This document shows positions 28,090 to 36,956 of a stretch of DNA of 64,000 nucleotides, piece after piece. Below the pieces are notes generated by a model that saw only the letters and a program-made list of their open reading frames with translations, was not told where the DNA came from and did no database searches. A program made the position numbers and the translations under genes. Every line of letters begins with the position of its first letter. The stretch's first letter is position 1. The stretch comes from Ignavibacteriota bacterium. Its GTDB lineage: Bacteria > Bacteroidota > Ignavibacteria > Ignavibacteriales > Melioribacteraceae. The DNA lies in contig JADJGF010000001.1 of the NCBI GenBank assembly GCA_016708125.1, positions 3,990,001 through 4,054,000 on the forward strand, written 5' to 3'.

Positions 28090-29904
28090 TTAATCCACAA
28101 TTATTTCGTCGATAAATAACCAAGAATTAGAGCCCGCGCCTTTGTGCCAATCCGGACAAACCTCAATGTTTTCAGCTACTATTTTTAAATATCTTACTTT
28201 CTGCGAAAGATCAAATTTTACATTTATAATTTCTACATTAGAATTTTTCTCTGAAGAATTAAAGTTTTGCTCATCTTTGAGTTCAAAATTAAAATTATCT
28301 TGTGATGTGAAAATTTTAACAGATTTGGGTAAAAATATCCAAACATTTTGATCTCGCAAAAATCCCGCGCCGATTTTATTAATTGATTTTTCTACTCCAA
28401 AATCAATTGTTACTTCAAAATTCGATTTTTCAAAACCCAACCATATTTTATCTGTATAACTTTTTGATCCTCTAATTTTATCTGTTAATGTTTCTAATCC
28501 TTTTCCAGAGTATTTTGGATTGCTTGGATTAGTAATTTTTAATGTTGCTCCATCAAGACCAGATAAAATATTTAGCGGAATCTCTAACGGATTTATTGAA
28601 GAAATATCTTTATCAAACTGAATTTCAATAACCGTATTATTTTCATCAATAGGTTCTTTTGGTAATTCAATTTCTGTGGTTTGGTTTAATATTTTGTATG
28701 CAAGTTTTTGATTATTATTCAAAATGGAAATTGAACTAATTCTATAATTTTTAAATTCAGGTAAAATTAATTTTCCATCCGGCCATTTAAAAAGATGAAT
28801 ATAAATTTTATTTTCTTTATTGGTTGACGCCATCCAATTTGTAGGTTTTATTGGACCGCCTTTTGTATCATAAATACTTTCACCATTAGTTTTAAGCCAA
28901 TTTCCAATTTCATTTAATATATTAATTTGTCTTTGTTCAATTCTTCCATCCGGCATTGGAGCAATATTTAACAATAAATTTCCTCCCCCTCCAACTGTTT
29001 GAGCTAAAGTTTGAATACATTCCTTTGTGCTTTTTAAATTATCATTTGGTAACCACGACCATTGTGTACCAATAGTTATGCATGATTCCCAAGGTTGATT
29101 TGGGAAGAATGAACCTATTTTCTGTTCAGGTGTTCCAAAATCGCCGGCAAATTTTTCTGATTCGGTCATTCCAGATTCACCACGACCTTTATCAACACGA
29201 TTATTAATTAAAATAACATTTTTTAAATCTCGAGCAAATTTATATAGTTCCATTCCATTCTCATGTTTCCAAGCATCTTCCCATTGTCCGTCAAACCATA
29301 AAATATTTGTATTATAATTTATTATTAATTCTTTCACTTGGTTTTGCAAGAATAAAATATATTTATCTATATCACTGTCTTCAACTGGTCTTGGATCACC
29401 ACCATATCTAGTTGTATAATGTGGATGATGCCAATCTGCAATTGAATAATATGTGCCGAATAAAATTCCTTGTTTTTTACATTCCTCAGATAATTCTTTG
29501 AGAATATCTTTTTTATATGGTGTTGAAGTAATATCATAATCAGAAAAATCTGAAGGCAATAAGCTGAATCCATCATGATGCTTTGTTACAATAACTAAAT
29601 ATTTCATACCAGAATTTTTAATTGCAGTTACCCAATCTTTTGCATTAAATAAAACCGGATTAAACTCTTTATATAAATTATCATATTCTTCAATCGGAAC
29701 AATATTTCCTCTTGACCAACCAATTTCTGTCCCACGTAAAGTTATTGGTCCCCAATGAACAAACATGCCAAATTTCATATTTTGCCATTCTTGTAATAAT
29801 TTTTGATTTGTTTGTAAATTTGGGAAAAGTTCACCGCCTCCAGTCGATTGAGAAAAATTAAACTGTGATATTAGAAAAAGAAAAATGGCTAAAGTTATTT
29901 TCAA
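28090..29904 (-). CDS. GH29 alpha-L-fucosidase with discoidin-like C-terminus
   Basis: About 604 residues. I place the start at the TTG at 29904 because it opens a clean signal peptide (MKITLAIFLFLISQFNFSQS) with AAGG upstream; the longer frame begins at a TTG (29949) inside the preceding PNGase gene. The GH29 domain shows MKFGMFVHWGPITLRG, IVTKHHDGFSLLPS and NILWFDGQW with the nucleophile Asp (Asp205 from this start). The C-terminal 135 residues are the shared discoidin-like module, ending CPDWHKGAGSNSWLFIDEI. It lies 25 bases after the PNGase-like gene, which makes core fucose of N-glycans a reasonable target. Confidence 0.88.
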   Translation of the reverse strand: MKITLAIFLFLISQFNFSQSTGGGELFPNLQTNQKLLQEWQNMKFGMFVHWGPITLRGTEIGWSRGNIVPIEEYDNLYKEFNPVLFNAKDWVTAIKNSGMKYLVIVTKHHDGFSLLPSDFSDYDITSTPYKKDILKELSEECKKQGILFGTYYSIADWHHPHYTTRYGGDPRPVEDSDIDKYILFLQNQVKELIINYNTNILWFDGQWEDAWKHENGMELYKFARDLKNVILINNRVDKGRGESGMTESEKFAGDFGTPEQKIGSFFPNQPWESCITIGTQWSWLPNDNLKSTKECIQTLAQTVGGGGNLLLNIAPMPDGRIEQRQINILNEIGNWLKTNGESIYDTKGGPIKPTNWMASTNKENKIYIHLFKWPDGKLILPEFKNYRISSISILNNNQKLAYKILNQTTEIELPKEPIDENNTVIEIQFDKDISSINPLEIPLNILSGLDGATLKITNPSNPKYSGKGLETLTDKIRGSKSYTDKIWLGFEKSNFEVTIDFGVEKSINKIGAGFLRDQNVWIFLPKSVKIFTSQDNFNFELKDEQNFNSSEKNSNVEIINVKFDLSQKVRYLKIVAENIEVCPDWHKGAGSNSWLFIDEIIVD

Positions 29905-29929
29905 AATAAAATTCCTTATTAGATTTCTT

Positions 29930-31633
29930 TCAATTTTTATATTGACCAATCAATGTTCCGGAAACATTCCATGAACTGAAACTACCGCCTTCTTTTTCTC
30001 CAATTGGAATTGCAATTTTAAAAGTATGTTCACCAGGATTTAAATTATCTAAAATTATTTCTTCCGGTATTGTAACTGTTCCGGGACACCAATTTGATCG
30101 GCTTAAATCTGACGAAGATAATCCATTTCTAAAATTTCCGGAAGATGGATTTAACAATCGATAAGTTGCACAATCATCTCGCCAAGGAATAAAATTATAT
30201 ATTAATTCATCATCTAAAAATATTCTATTTATTTTCTTATTAAACTCGTCGCCATTACCCCAACCGCCATGTCCGGTACTTGTAAAAATAAGTTTAAGAT
30301 TTTCTAATCCTTCTGGAATTTTAACAGTAACTTCAAGAGAGTCGTTATGGAACATTGTTCCATAATTTTGATCAGACATTTCCATAATATTTACCGTATT
30401 AAAAATTGGTTTTATCCATTTTTTAGATTCGGAATTTTCAGCATCAAACGAAGGATAAATATTAAAATTTACGCTGGCAATATGTCCGCCTTTATCATAA
30501 TTACCTATAAATATTCCGACCCAAATTTCCTTAGCGTTTTTTGGTAAAAGTTCAGTAACTTCTTTTTTATAAACTACAGAATCTGCCCAATTGTATACTT
30601 CAATTTGAGTATAATTATTAAATTGTCTTACTCCAAATGGTGTAAAAAATCTCATCAATTCTAATGGAGGTTCAAATTTTTCTGTTGTAACAACACCTTG
30701 AAATTTATCTCCTTTATTATCAATGTAAATAGGAAGTTTATCAATTCCATTTTTGAAAGCATCCAAAAAAGATATTTCAGTTTCGGTTGGAATAATAAAT
30801 AAACTTCCAACTCTATCATATGCATCGCCATTTGACCATTGCGTTACATCAGCAAAAACTGTTGTGCCATTTGGAATTTTTGGAAGTTTAATTTTTTTTA
30901 GTAAAACTGTTCCCTTGGAATATCTGTAAGTTACATTTAGTATATCTGGCGATGGATTTATAATCTCATCACCGAAATTTATTTTTTCACGCTCAAATAT
31001 TTTAATTGTTTGAAATCTATTATCAATTAATTTTCTTAAATATTTTTTGCTATCTACTTCAATTGCGTTTGTGAAATTATTATTTTTTTCTTCTTCGGTT
31101 AATTCTCTAAAATCAATATTAGTTGCAACAACTTCGTAATCATTATTCCGAATTGTTTTTAAAACCAATCCAATTCCTGGTGCAACGGATATATTTGGTG
31201 TTCCCTTTATTTCTAATTCATCTGTAAACCAAACCTCAATTGTATTAGATTTAATTTTGAAGATTGCTTTTTTACATAAATATCCAAGTATTGTTTCGGT
31301 TTTTTTGGTTATTGTTCCTTGTTCATATTCATTGAAAGATTTTTTATAAACATATTTTTGGTTTTGATCTATTTCCAAAAGCTGAATTGTTTGTCGATTA
31401 TTGAAATCTAAAAATTGATATTCATTGTCATCAGAAATTTTCCCATTCATTTTATAACTAGCAATTCCATTATTATAAAACATTTGCAAAGAATTTTCTT
31501 GAGATATTTTTCCATTATTTCTATAGGAATATTTAACAACGGCTTGGGCTTTTGTTGATTGAGCAAAACCAATCGAATAAAAAAAGAATAGTATGAAAAT
31601 TATTTTTGTAATAAACGAAGAATTGAAGAACAT
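29930..31633 (-). CDS. PNGase F-like peptide-N-glycanase with N-terminal GLPGLI-like domain
   Basis: A 567-residue secreted protein (signal ending GFAQ). Residues about 28-175 resemble the GLPGLI family of Bacteroidota surface proteins (GYLCKKA, IEVWFTDEL, PGIGLVLK). From about 210 it follows the two-domain PNGase F fold. By hand alignment Asp273 in NGDAYDRVG matches catalytic Asp60 of the Elizabethkingia enzyme and Glu463 in GHGGWGNGDEF lies near Glu206, whereas the third acidic residue (Glu118) is not evident. NGLSSSDLSRSNWCPG (503-518) matches the PNGase F C-terminal domain. The enzyme would release N-glycans from asparagine. It strongly supports N-glycoproteins as the target. GGAG upstream supports the ATG. 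Confidence 0.85.
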   Translation of the reverse strand: MFFNSSFITKIIFILFFFYSIGFAQSTKAQAVVKYSYRNNGKISQENSLQMFYNNGIASYKMNGKISDDNEYQFLDFNNRQTIQLLEIDQNQKYVYKKSFNEYEQGTITKKTETILGYLCKKAIFKIKSNTIEVWFTDELEIKGTPNISVAPGIGLVLKTIRNNDYEVVATNIDFRELTEEEKNNNFTNAIEVDSKKYLRKLIDNRFQTIKIFEREKINFGDEIINPSPDILNVTYRYSKGTVLLKKIKLPKIPNGTTVFADVTQWSNGDAYDRVGSLFIIPTETEISFLDAFKNGIDKLPIYIDNKGDKFQGVVTTEKFEPPLELMRFFTPFGVRQFNNYTQIEVYNWADSVVYKKEVTELLPKNAKEIWVGIFIGNYDKGGHIASVNFNIYPSFDAENSESKKWIKPIFNTVNIMEMSDQNYGTMFHNDSLEVTVKIPEGLENLKLIFTSTGHGGWGNGDEFNKKINRIFLDDELIYNFIPWRDDCATYRLLNPSSGNFRNGLSSSDLSRSNWCPGTVTIPEEIILDNLNPGEHTFKIAIPIGEKEGGSFSSWNVSGTLIGQYKN

Positions 31634-31686
31634 TGTTTTCTCCGAAAAGATTGGGAATTAGGTATTAAGAAAAATTCTTTTATTGA

Positions 31687-32874
31687 TTATTCATTAAAAA
31701 TAAAATTACAGAATTGATATTTGGATTCATCAACAGTAATAACTTTCTTTTTTTCAATATCTGCATATGCAGCAATAATTTCATATTCAAATTTCGGTTC
31801 AAGTTTAACAATTAAATAATCATTAAAGTCGTGTTTTTCATCTTTTGTCGTTCCATCAACAATAACTAAATTATTTTTCTTAACTGTTATTTTCCCTTCA
31901 ATCCTATTACCATTTTTTTTATCAAACAAACGAATTGCCAAATTTATTTTACCGTCTTCAAGAAGTTTTTTATTGTAAAAATTTGTTACAATATCTGCGT
32001 AAACATAAGTCGCAGTGCTATCAAATAATGGAGGAAAAATTACATTAGTCTTTTTAAACGAACTTGCGTATATGCTATATTTCCAATTTGTATCATCAGA
32101 TAAAGCAGCTCGTTCACCAAACCAGGTTTGATTAAGCGGACTTTCTTCTGCTGCACCGATAAAATGCCAACCGTTATCCCAAATTTCAATCCATGAATGA
32201 TTCCCGGAATGATCTTTCCAAAGTGGAATACCGACAAATCTTGCCGGTATTCCAACAGCCCTACAAACATCAATCAACAATATTGATAATCCGGTACAGG
32301 AGGCTATTCCGGCATCAATGGACTCGTAAGGGCTTTGATCAGCTTTGGGTCTTTTGGTAGAATAATGAACATTCACCATATCCCAAATTTCTTTATTCAA
32401 TTTTAAAACTGCTTCTGAAGTTGAATTTAAATTCTTAACTAATGGAAAAAATTTAATGAAAAAATCCTTTCTCCAATTGTCTCTTCTTTCATGAAGATTT
32501 GAATAAGGTAAAACATAGTTTAGAAAAATTTCCTTTGGAATTTTATTTCCCCATTTAACAGAATCTAAAACTTTATATGAATAATTAAGATTTGTAAGTA
32601 AAAAATCTGATGTCAAATTCCTTAAATCTCGGTCGGGCATATTTTGTAATAAGAAGTGTAATCCTTCTTTGTTTTCGCTCGGACAATTTTCTATAGAAGT
32701 TTTTATTTGATTAGAGTTTTCACCGGCAGTTTTTAGAATTGAGAATATTTCGTCATTCTTGAAATCGTCTAAATTACCCGATGAAATTATTTCTTTACTG
32801 GAACAATTAACGAGCAAAATAACAAGCGCAAAAGTAAATATTATAAAGTATAATTTTGATAAACTTAATTTCAT
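31687..32874 (-). CDS. Transglutaminase-fold lipoprotein
   Basis: A 395-residue lipoprotein (lipobox LLVNC, Cys24). Residues about 165-250 form a transglutaminase-like core: ASCTGLSILLIDVCRAVGIPARFVG with Cys193, and SGNHSWIEIWDNGWHFIGAAEE with His226; the third, acidic residue is probably Asp233 or Glu243. The fold occurs in cysteine proteases, protein cross-linkers and eukaryotic cytosolic PNGase. The C-terminal 120 residues are beta-rich. It is the first gene of the long minus-strand series, directly before the PNGase F-like gene, so it probably acts on glycoprotein or glycopeptide outside the cell. A peptidase or a second deglycosylase are both possible. Confidence 0.7.
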   Translation of the reverse strand: MKLSLSKLYFIIFTFALVILLVNCSSKEIISSGNLDDFKNDEIFSILKTAGENSNQIKTSIENCPSENKEGLHFLLQNMPDRDLRNLTSDFLLTNLNYSYKVLDSVKWGNKIPKEIFLNYVLPYSNLHERRDNWRKDFFIKFFPLVKNLNSTSEAVLKLNKEIWDMVNVHYSTKRPKADQSPYESIDAGIASCTGLSILLIDVCRAVGIPARFVGIPLWKDHSGNHSWIEIWDNGWHFIGAAEESPLNQTWFGERAALSDDTNWKYSIYASSFKKTNVIFPPLFDSTATYVYADIVTNFYNKKLLEDGKINLAIRLFDKKNGNRIEGKITVKKNNLVIVDGTTKDEKHDFNDYLIVKLEPKFEYEIIAAYADIEKKKVITVDESKYQFCNFIFNE

Positions 32875-33177
32875 TTTTTCTTCAGAATTTAATTTTAAAA
32901 ATTTTTCTTCAACTTAAATTGCCAAGAAATTATTTCTATTCTAAATATTTTTAAGTATCTTACTTACACGTGTAAGTAAAGTTATATAATATTCATCAAA
33001 AAAGATATATTTTTTTAGAAATCTTATTGGCTAACCGATGAAAATTATTTTATCCAATCAAAATATAATTTCGTGTGTTTTAATTTCTATCATTAAGATG
33101 ATTCAAAAAATGATTTCATTTAGAATCTATTGATACTTTGAAAAGTTTTTTGAATTTTATTTAAGGAGTTAACCCAA
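32875..33177. promoter_or_regulatory. Divergent promoter region between the two main enzyme operons
   Basis: This 303-base AT-rich region separates the minus-strand series starting at 32874 from the plus-strand operon starting at 33178 and must hold both promoters. It contains the palindrome at 32960-32979. A TATAAT lies at 33064-33069, but no convincing -35 box stands at the right distance. The plus-strand gene has a strong AAGGAG nine bases before its ATG. Confidence 0.65.
32960..32979. promoter_or_regulatory. Perfect 20-bp palindromic operator, LacI-type
   Basis: TTACTTACACGTGTAAGTAA is its own reverse complement over all 20 bases, with a central CG as in LacI/GalR-family operators. It sits 86 bases before the start of the transglutaminase-like gene on one side and 198 bases before GH20 on the other, so one bound regulator could control both directions. 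The same core recurs at 61573-61588. No regulator gene of this type is in the window. Confidence 0.75.
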
Positions 33178-35426
33178 ATGAAAGTTTTATTAAATTTAAT
33201 TTTAAGTTTACTATTCTTTTCTTGTTCGGAAGCACCTAAGCTTGTAACAAACATTATCCCAAAACCAAATTCAATGCAAATTAATGAGGGTAAATTTATA
33301 ATCACAAATTCTACAAAGGTTGTTCATGATGACGAGATAGATAATGTGAATAATATTGTTGGATATTTAAATTCGATGCTAAACTCAAGTGCTGGATTTA
33401 GCTTGGAGGTTTCTAACGAGAAAAACATAAACAGTAATTTTATTCATTTTAAATACGATGAAAATATTAAAAATGAAGAATCTTATAATTTGATTTCCGA
33501 CAAAAATGGAGTAACTATTTCAGCTTCAAACTCAAAGGGAATTTTTTATGGAGTTCAAACATTAATTCAACTTTTGCCGGCAGAAATTTTTTCTCATGCA
33601 AAAATTAATTTTGAATTATTTGTTCCGTCTGTAATAATAAAAGATGAGCCAAGATTTTCATGGCGCGGATTAAATCTTGATTGCGGAAGACATTTTATGA
33701 GTAAGGATTTTATAAAAAGGTATATTGATATTCTTGCATCTTATAAATTCAATACATTTCATTGGCATTTGACTGAAGATCAAGGTTGGAGAATTGAAAT
33801 AAAAAAATATCCGAAACTTACAGAAATTGGAGCGTGGAGAAAAGAAGCTGATGGTTCAACTTATGGCGGATTTTATACTCAAGAGGATATTAAAGAAATT
33901 GTAAATTATGCTCAATCGCGATTTATTAATATTGTTCCGGAAATAGAAATGCCGGGACATTCTCTTGCATCTTTGGCTTCGTATCCGGAAAACTCTTGTA
34001 CCGGCGGTACGTTTGAAGTTACAAATATTTGGGGCGTTCATAAAGATGTATATTGTGCGGGAAAAGAATCAACATTTATATTCTTGCAAAATATTTTGGA
34101 TGAAGTTATTGAATTATTTCCATCAAAATATATTCATATCGGCGGAGACGAAGTTCCAAAAGATAGATGGAAAGTTTGTAAAAATTGCCAAGCAAGAATT
34201 AAAACTGAAAATTTAAAGAACGAACATGAATTGCAAAGTTATTTTATAAAAAGAATTTCAAATTACCTTGAACAAAAAGGTAAACATTTAATTGGCTGGG
34301 ATGAAATTCTTGAAGGAGGATTGGCTCCCGGTGCAATTGTTCAATCGTGGCAAAGTTTTAAAGGCGCTGTTGATGCAGCAAAACAACAAAATTATTCTAT
34401 ATGTTCTCCGGCATCTCACACTTATTTAAATAACGATCATGAAGATTTAGATTTAAGAACTGCTTATTCTTTTAATCCAATTCCAACTGAATTAAATGAA
34501 ACCGAAAAAAATATATTCTTGGAAGTGAAGTTAATTTATGGACGGAAAACGCTCCACAAGAAACTGTTGATAGTAAATTATTTCCAAGAATTTTAGCGTT
34601 GACGGAAGTTTTTTGGAGTGATGAAAAAGATAGAAGTTTTGATGATTTTTATTCTCGTGTTAAAGATGCTTACACCGATTTAACTTTTAGAAATATTAAA
34701 TATGGACAAGAATCTAAATCCATCATTTATACAACGAAATATGATAAAGCTGAGAATACATTTACAGTTGAACTTAAACCAGCTCAGCAAGGTATCGAAA
34801 TTTTTTATACAATAGATAATTCCCAACCAACTTTAAATTCATTGAATTATAAAGATCCAATTAAAATTGTAAATACTACAAATTTAAGAGTTGGTGCGTT
34901 CTTAAATAAAAATTCAATAAGTAAAGAAATTCAACTTTCTTTTAGTTTTCATAAAGCTTTAAATGCAAAGCTAACGTTGATAAATAAATATGAAGAACAA
35001 TATAGAGCCAATGGTGATAATGGAATTCTTGATGGATTAAGAGGAACATTAAATTTTAGAGATGGATTATGGCAAGGTTATGAAGGAAAAGATTTTGAAG
35101 CAATTATCGATTTAGAAAAAAATATAGAAATTTCTGAAGTTAGTCCTCGTTTCATTTTAAATACAAATTCTTGGATATTTTTTCCTGAGTATGTAGAAAT
35201 TTCTCTTTCAGAAGATGGGCAAAACTTCACCGAATTGAAAAAAATTGTAAATGATATTCCACAAAAAAATCCGGATATTATAACAAAAGATTTTACTGCA
35301 AAATTTGAAAACTTAAATGCTCGATATATAAAAGTGAAAGCTAAGAATATTGGAAAATGTCCAGTCTGGCATCCCGGTGTCGGCGGAAAAACTTGGTTAT
35401 TTATTGATGAAATAATTGTGAATTAA
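33178..35426 (+). pseudogene. GH20 beta-N-acetylhexosaminidase, frameshifted, with discoidin-like C-terminus
   Basis: The reading frame is intact from the ATG at 33178 (AAGGAG nine bases upstream, lipoprotein-like signal ending FFSC) to about 34510, then runs to a stop at 34594-34596. The correct continuation (LGSEVNLWTENAPQETVDSK) lies in another frame and is open to 35426. One extra base in the A7 run at 34505-34511 would restore a 749-residue protein. The first part holds the GH20 helper and catalytic domains (FNTFHWHLTEDQGWR, HIGGDEVP with catalytic pair Asp324-Glu325). The second part holds an active-site Trp, a CHB_HEX_C module (IEIFYTIDNSQPTLNS) and the shared discoidin-like module (CPVWHPGVGGKTWLFIDEI). 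The enzyme would remove beta-GlcNAc or GalNAc. Sequencing error, real mutation or recoding are all possible. Confidence 0.85.
34505..34511 (+). other. A7 run at the GH20 frameshift, in slippery heptamer context
   Basis: The in-frame codons are gaa aaa aat, giving the heptamer A AAA AAT, a classical -1 slippery arrangement. A slip of one base here leads directly into the frame encoding the rest of GH20. Homopolymer miscounting in sequencing is the simplest explanation. Confidence 0.6.
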
Positions 35427-35459
35427 ATTTAATATAAATCAAAATTGGAGAATTGAATT

Positions 35460-36938
35460 ATGAAGAAAATATTATTTATAATTTTGCTTTTTATGACTTT
35501 TACAATCTTTGCACAACTTGAGCATGAAGTTACAGATTATGTTCCGGAAACAGATCCGTTAGTTTTAGAAAAACTTGAACAATGGCAAGATTTAAAATTT
35601 GGATTATTAATGCATTGGGGAACATACAGCCAATGGGGAATTGTAGAATCATGGTCAATTTGTCCAGAAGATTACGGCTGGTGCGAACGTAAAAAAGGAA
35701 ATAATCCGAATAATTATTTTGAGTATAAAAAGGAATATGAAAACCTAAAAACTACTTTTAATCCAACTAAATTTGATCCGGATAAATGGGCAGCTGCTGC
35801 TAAAAATGCCGGAATGAAATATGTTGTTTTCACAACAAAGCATCATGATGGATTTAGTATGTTTGATTCAAAATATACTGATTATAAAATTACTTCAAAG
35901 GAAGTTCCGTTTCATACAAATCCAAAAGCAAATGTTACAAAAGAAATTTTTAATTCATTCAGAAAGCAAGGACTTTGGGCCGGTGCATATTTTTCAAAAC
36001 CGGATTGGCATTCCGAATATTATTGGGATCCATACTTCCCTCCTCTTGATAGAAACGTAAATTATGATCCAGAACTTTATCCCGAAAAATGGAAAAAGTT
36101 TACCGAGTTTACTCACAATCAAATTTTAGAACTTCTTACTGATTATGGTAAAGTTGATATTCTTTGGTTAGATGGCGGATGGGTTGCAAAGCAAAAAAAT
36201 GATATTCAAGATTGGTATTATAGATCAGCTAAACATTCACCAAGCGGATTTCTAAAAAGTAAAATTGTAAATCAAGATATAAAGATGGATGAACTTGTTG
36301 AAAAAGCGAGAAAACTTCAACCCGGACTTATTGTTGTTGATCGTGCAGTAAAAGGAAAAAACCAAAATTATCTTACACCAGAAAATACTGTTCCAAAAGA
36401 ATCACTTCCATATCCTTGGGAATCTTGCATAATTGCCGGCGGTGGTTGGGGTTGGGTTTTTAATCCGCAATATAAATCTTCTCACAATTTGGTTCATATG
36501 TTGATTGATATTGTTTGTAAAGGCGGAAACTTACTTTTAAATATTGGACCAAGTCCCGAAGGTATTTGGCCGGATGATGCCTACAACAGACTTAACGATA
36601 TTGGTGATTGGATGAAAATAAACAGTGAAGCAATTTATGAAACTCGCGCAATTGCTCCTTTCAAGGAAGATAAGATTTGTTTCACAAATAAGAAAAACAC
36701 AAACACTGTTTATGCTATTTACATGGCTGATAATGATGAGAAAACTATTCCGGCAAAAATATTCATTTCATCATTTACACCTAAAGCCGGAAGTGAAGTT
36801 AGTTTACTTGGTTATAACGAATCTTTATCTTGGGAAAAAATCGGAAATGGCACATTAGTAAATATTCCGGCTGAAATGCAAAATAATCCTAAATCTAATT
36901 TTGCGCATGTAATTAAAATTAATCAAATTGAAAAATAA
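35460..36938 (+). CDS. GH29 alpha-L-fucosidase
   Basis: A 492-residue secreted enzyme (signal ending FTIFAQ) with only a GH29 catalytic domain and a short C-terminal beta domain. Landmarks are LKFGLLMHWGTYSQWG, VFTTKHHDGFSMFDS, KVDILWLDGGW with nucleophile Asp238, and GGNLLLNIGPSPEG. An insertion rich in Trp and Tyr at about 180-205 (DWHSEYYWDPYFPP) is not present in the neighbouring copies and may shape a different acceptor site. GGAG lies upstream of the ATG, 33 bases after the GH20 gene. It lacks the discoidin-like module. Confidence 0.92.
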   Translation: MKKILFIILLFMTFTIFAQLEHEVTDYVPETDPLVLEKLEQWQDLKFGLLMHWGTYSQWGIVESWSICPEDYGWCERKKGNNPNNYFEYKKEYENLKTTFNPTKFDPDKWAAAAKNAGMKYVVFTTKHHDGFSMFDSKYTDYKITSKEVPFHTNPKANVTKEIFNSFRKQGLWAGAYFSKPDWHSEYYWDPYFPPLDRNVNYDPELYPEKWKKFTEFTHNQILELLTDYGKVDILWLDGGWVAKQKNDIQDWYYRSAKHSPSGFLKSKIVNQDIKMDELVEKARKLQPGLIVVDRAVKGKNQNYLTPENTVPKESLPYPWESCIIAGGGWGWVFNPQYKSSHNLVHMLIDIVCKGGNLLLNIGPSPEGIWPDDAYNRLNDIGDWMKINSEAIYETRAIAPFKEDKICFTNKKNTNTVYAIYMADNDEKTIPAKIFISSFTPKAGSEVSLLGYNESLSWEKIGNGTLVNIPAEMQNNPKSNFAHVIKINQIEK

Positions 36939-36956
36939 ATCATTGGAAAAATTCTT

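Noticed and set aside
28090..29949. Longer N-terminus of the fucosidase starting at 29949
   Set aside because: That TTG lies within the PNGase coding sequence; the TTG at 29904 opens a proper signal peptide after AAGG.
33064..33069. TATAAT as the -10 box of the plus-strand operon
   Set aside because: No suitable -35 element lies 16-18 bases upstream, and such hexamers are frequent in AT-rich DNA.
33178..35426. Two independent genes instead of one broken GH20
   Set aside because: The second frame begins in the middle of the GH20 domain, has no start signal, and continues the family sequence exactly where the first frame loses it.
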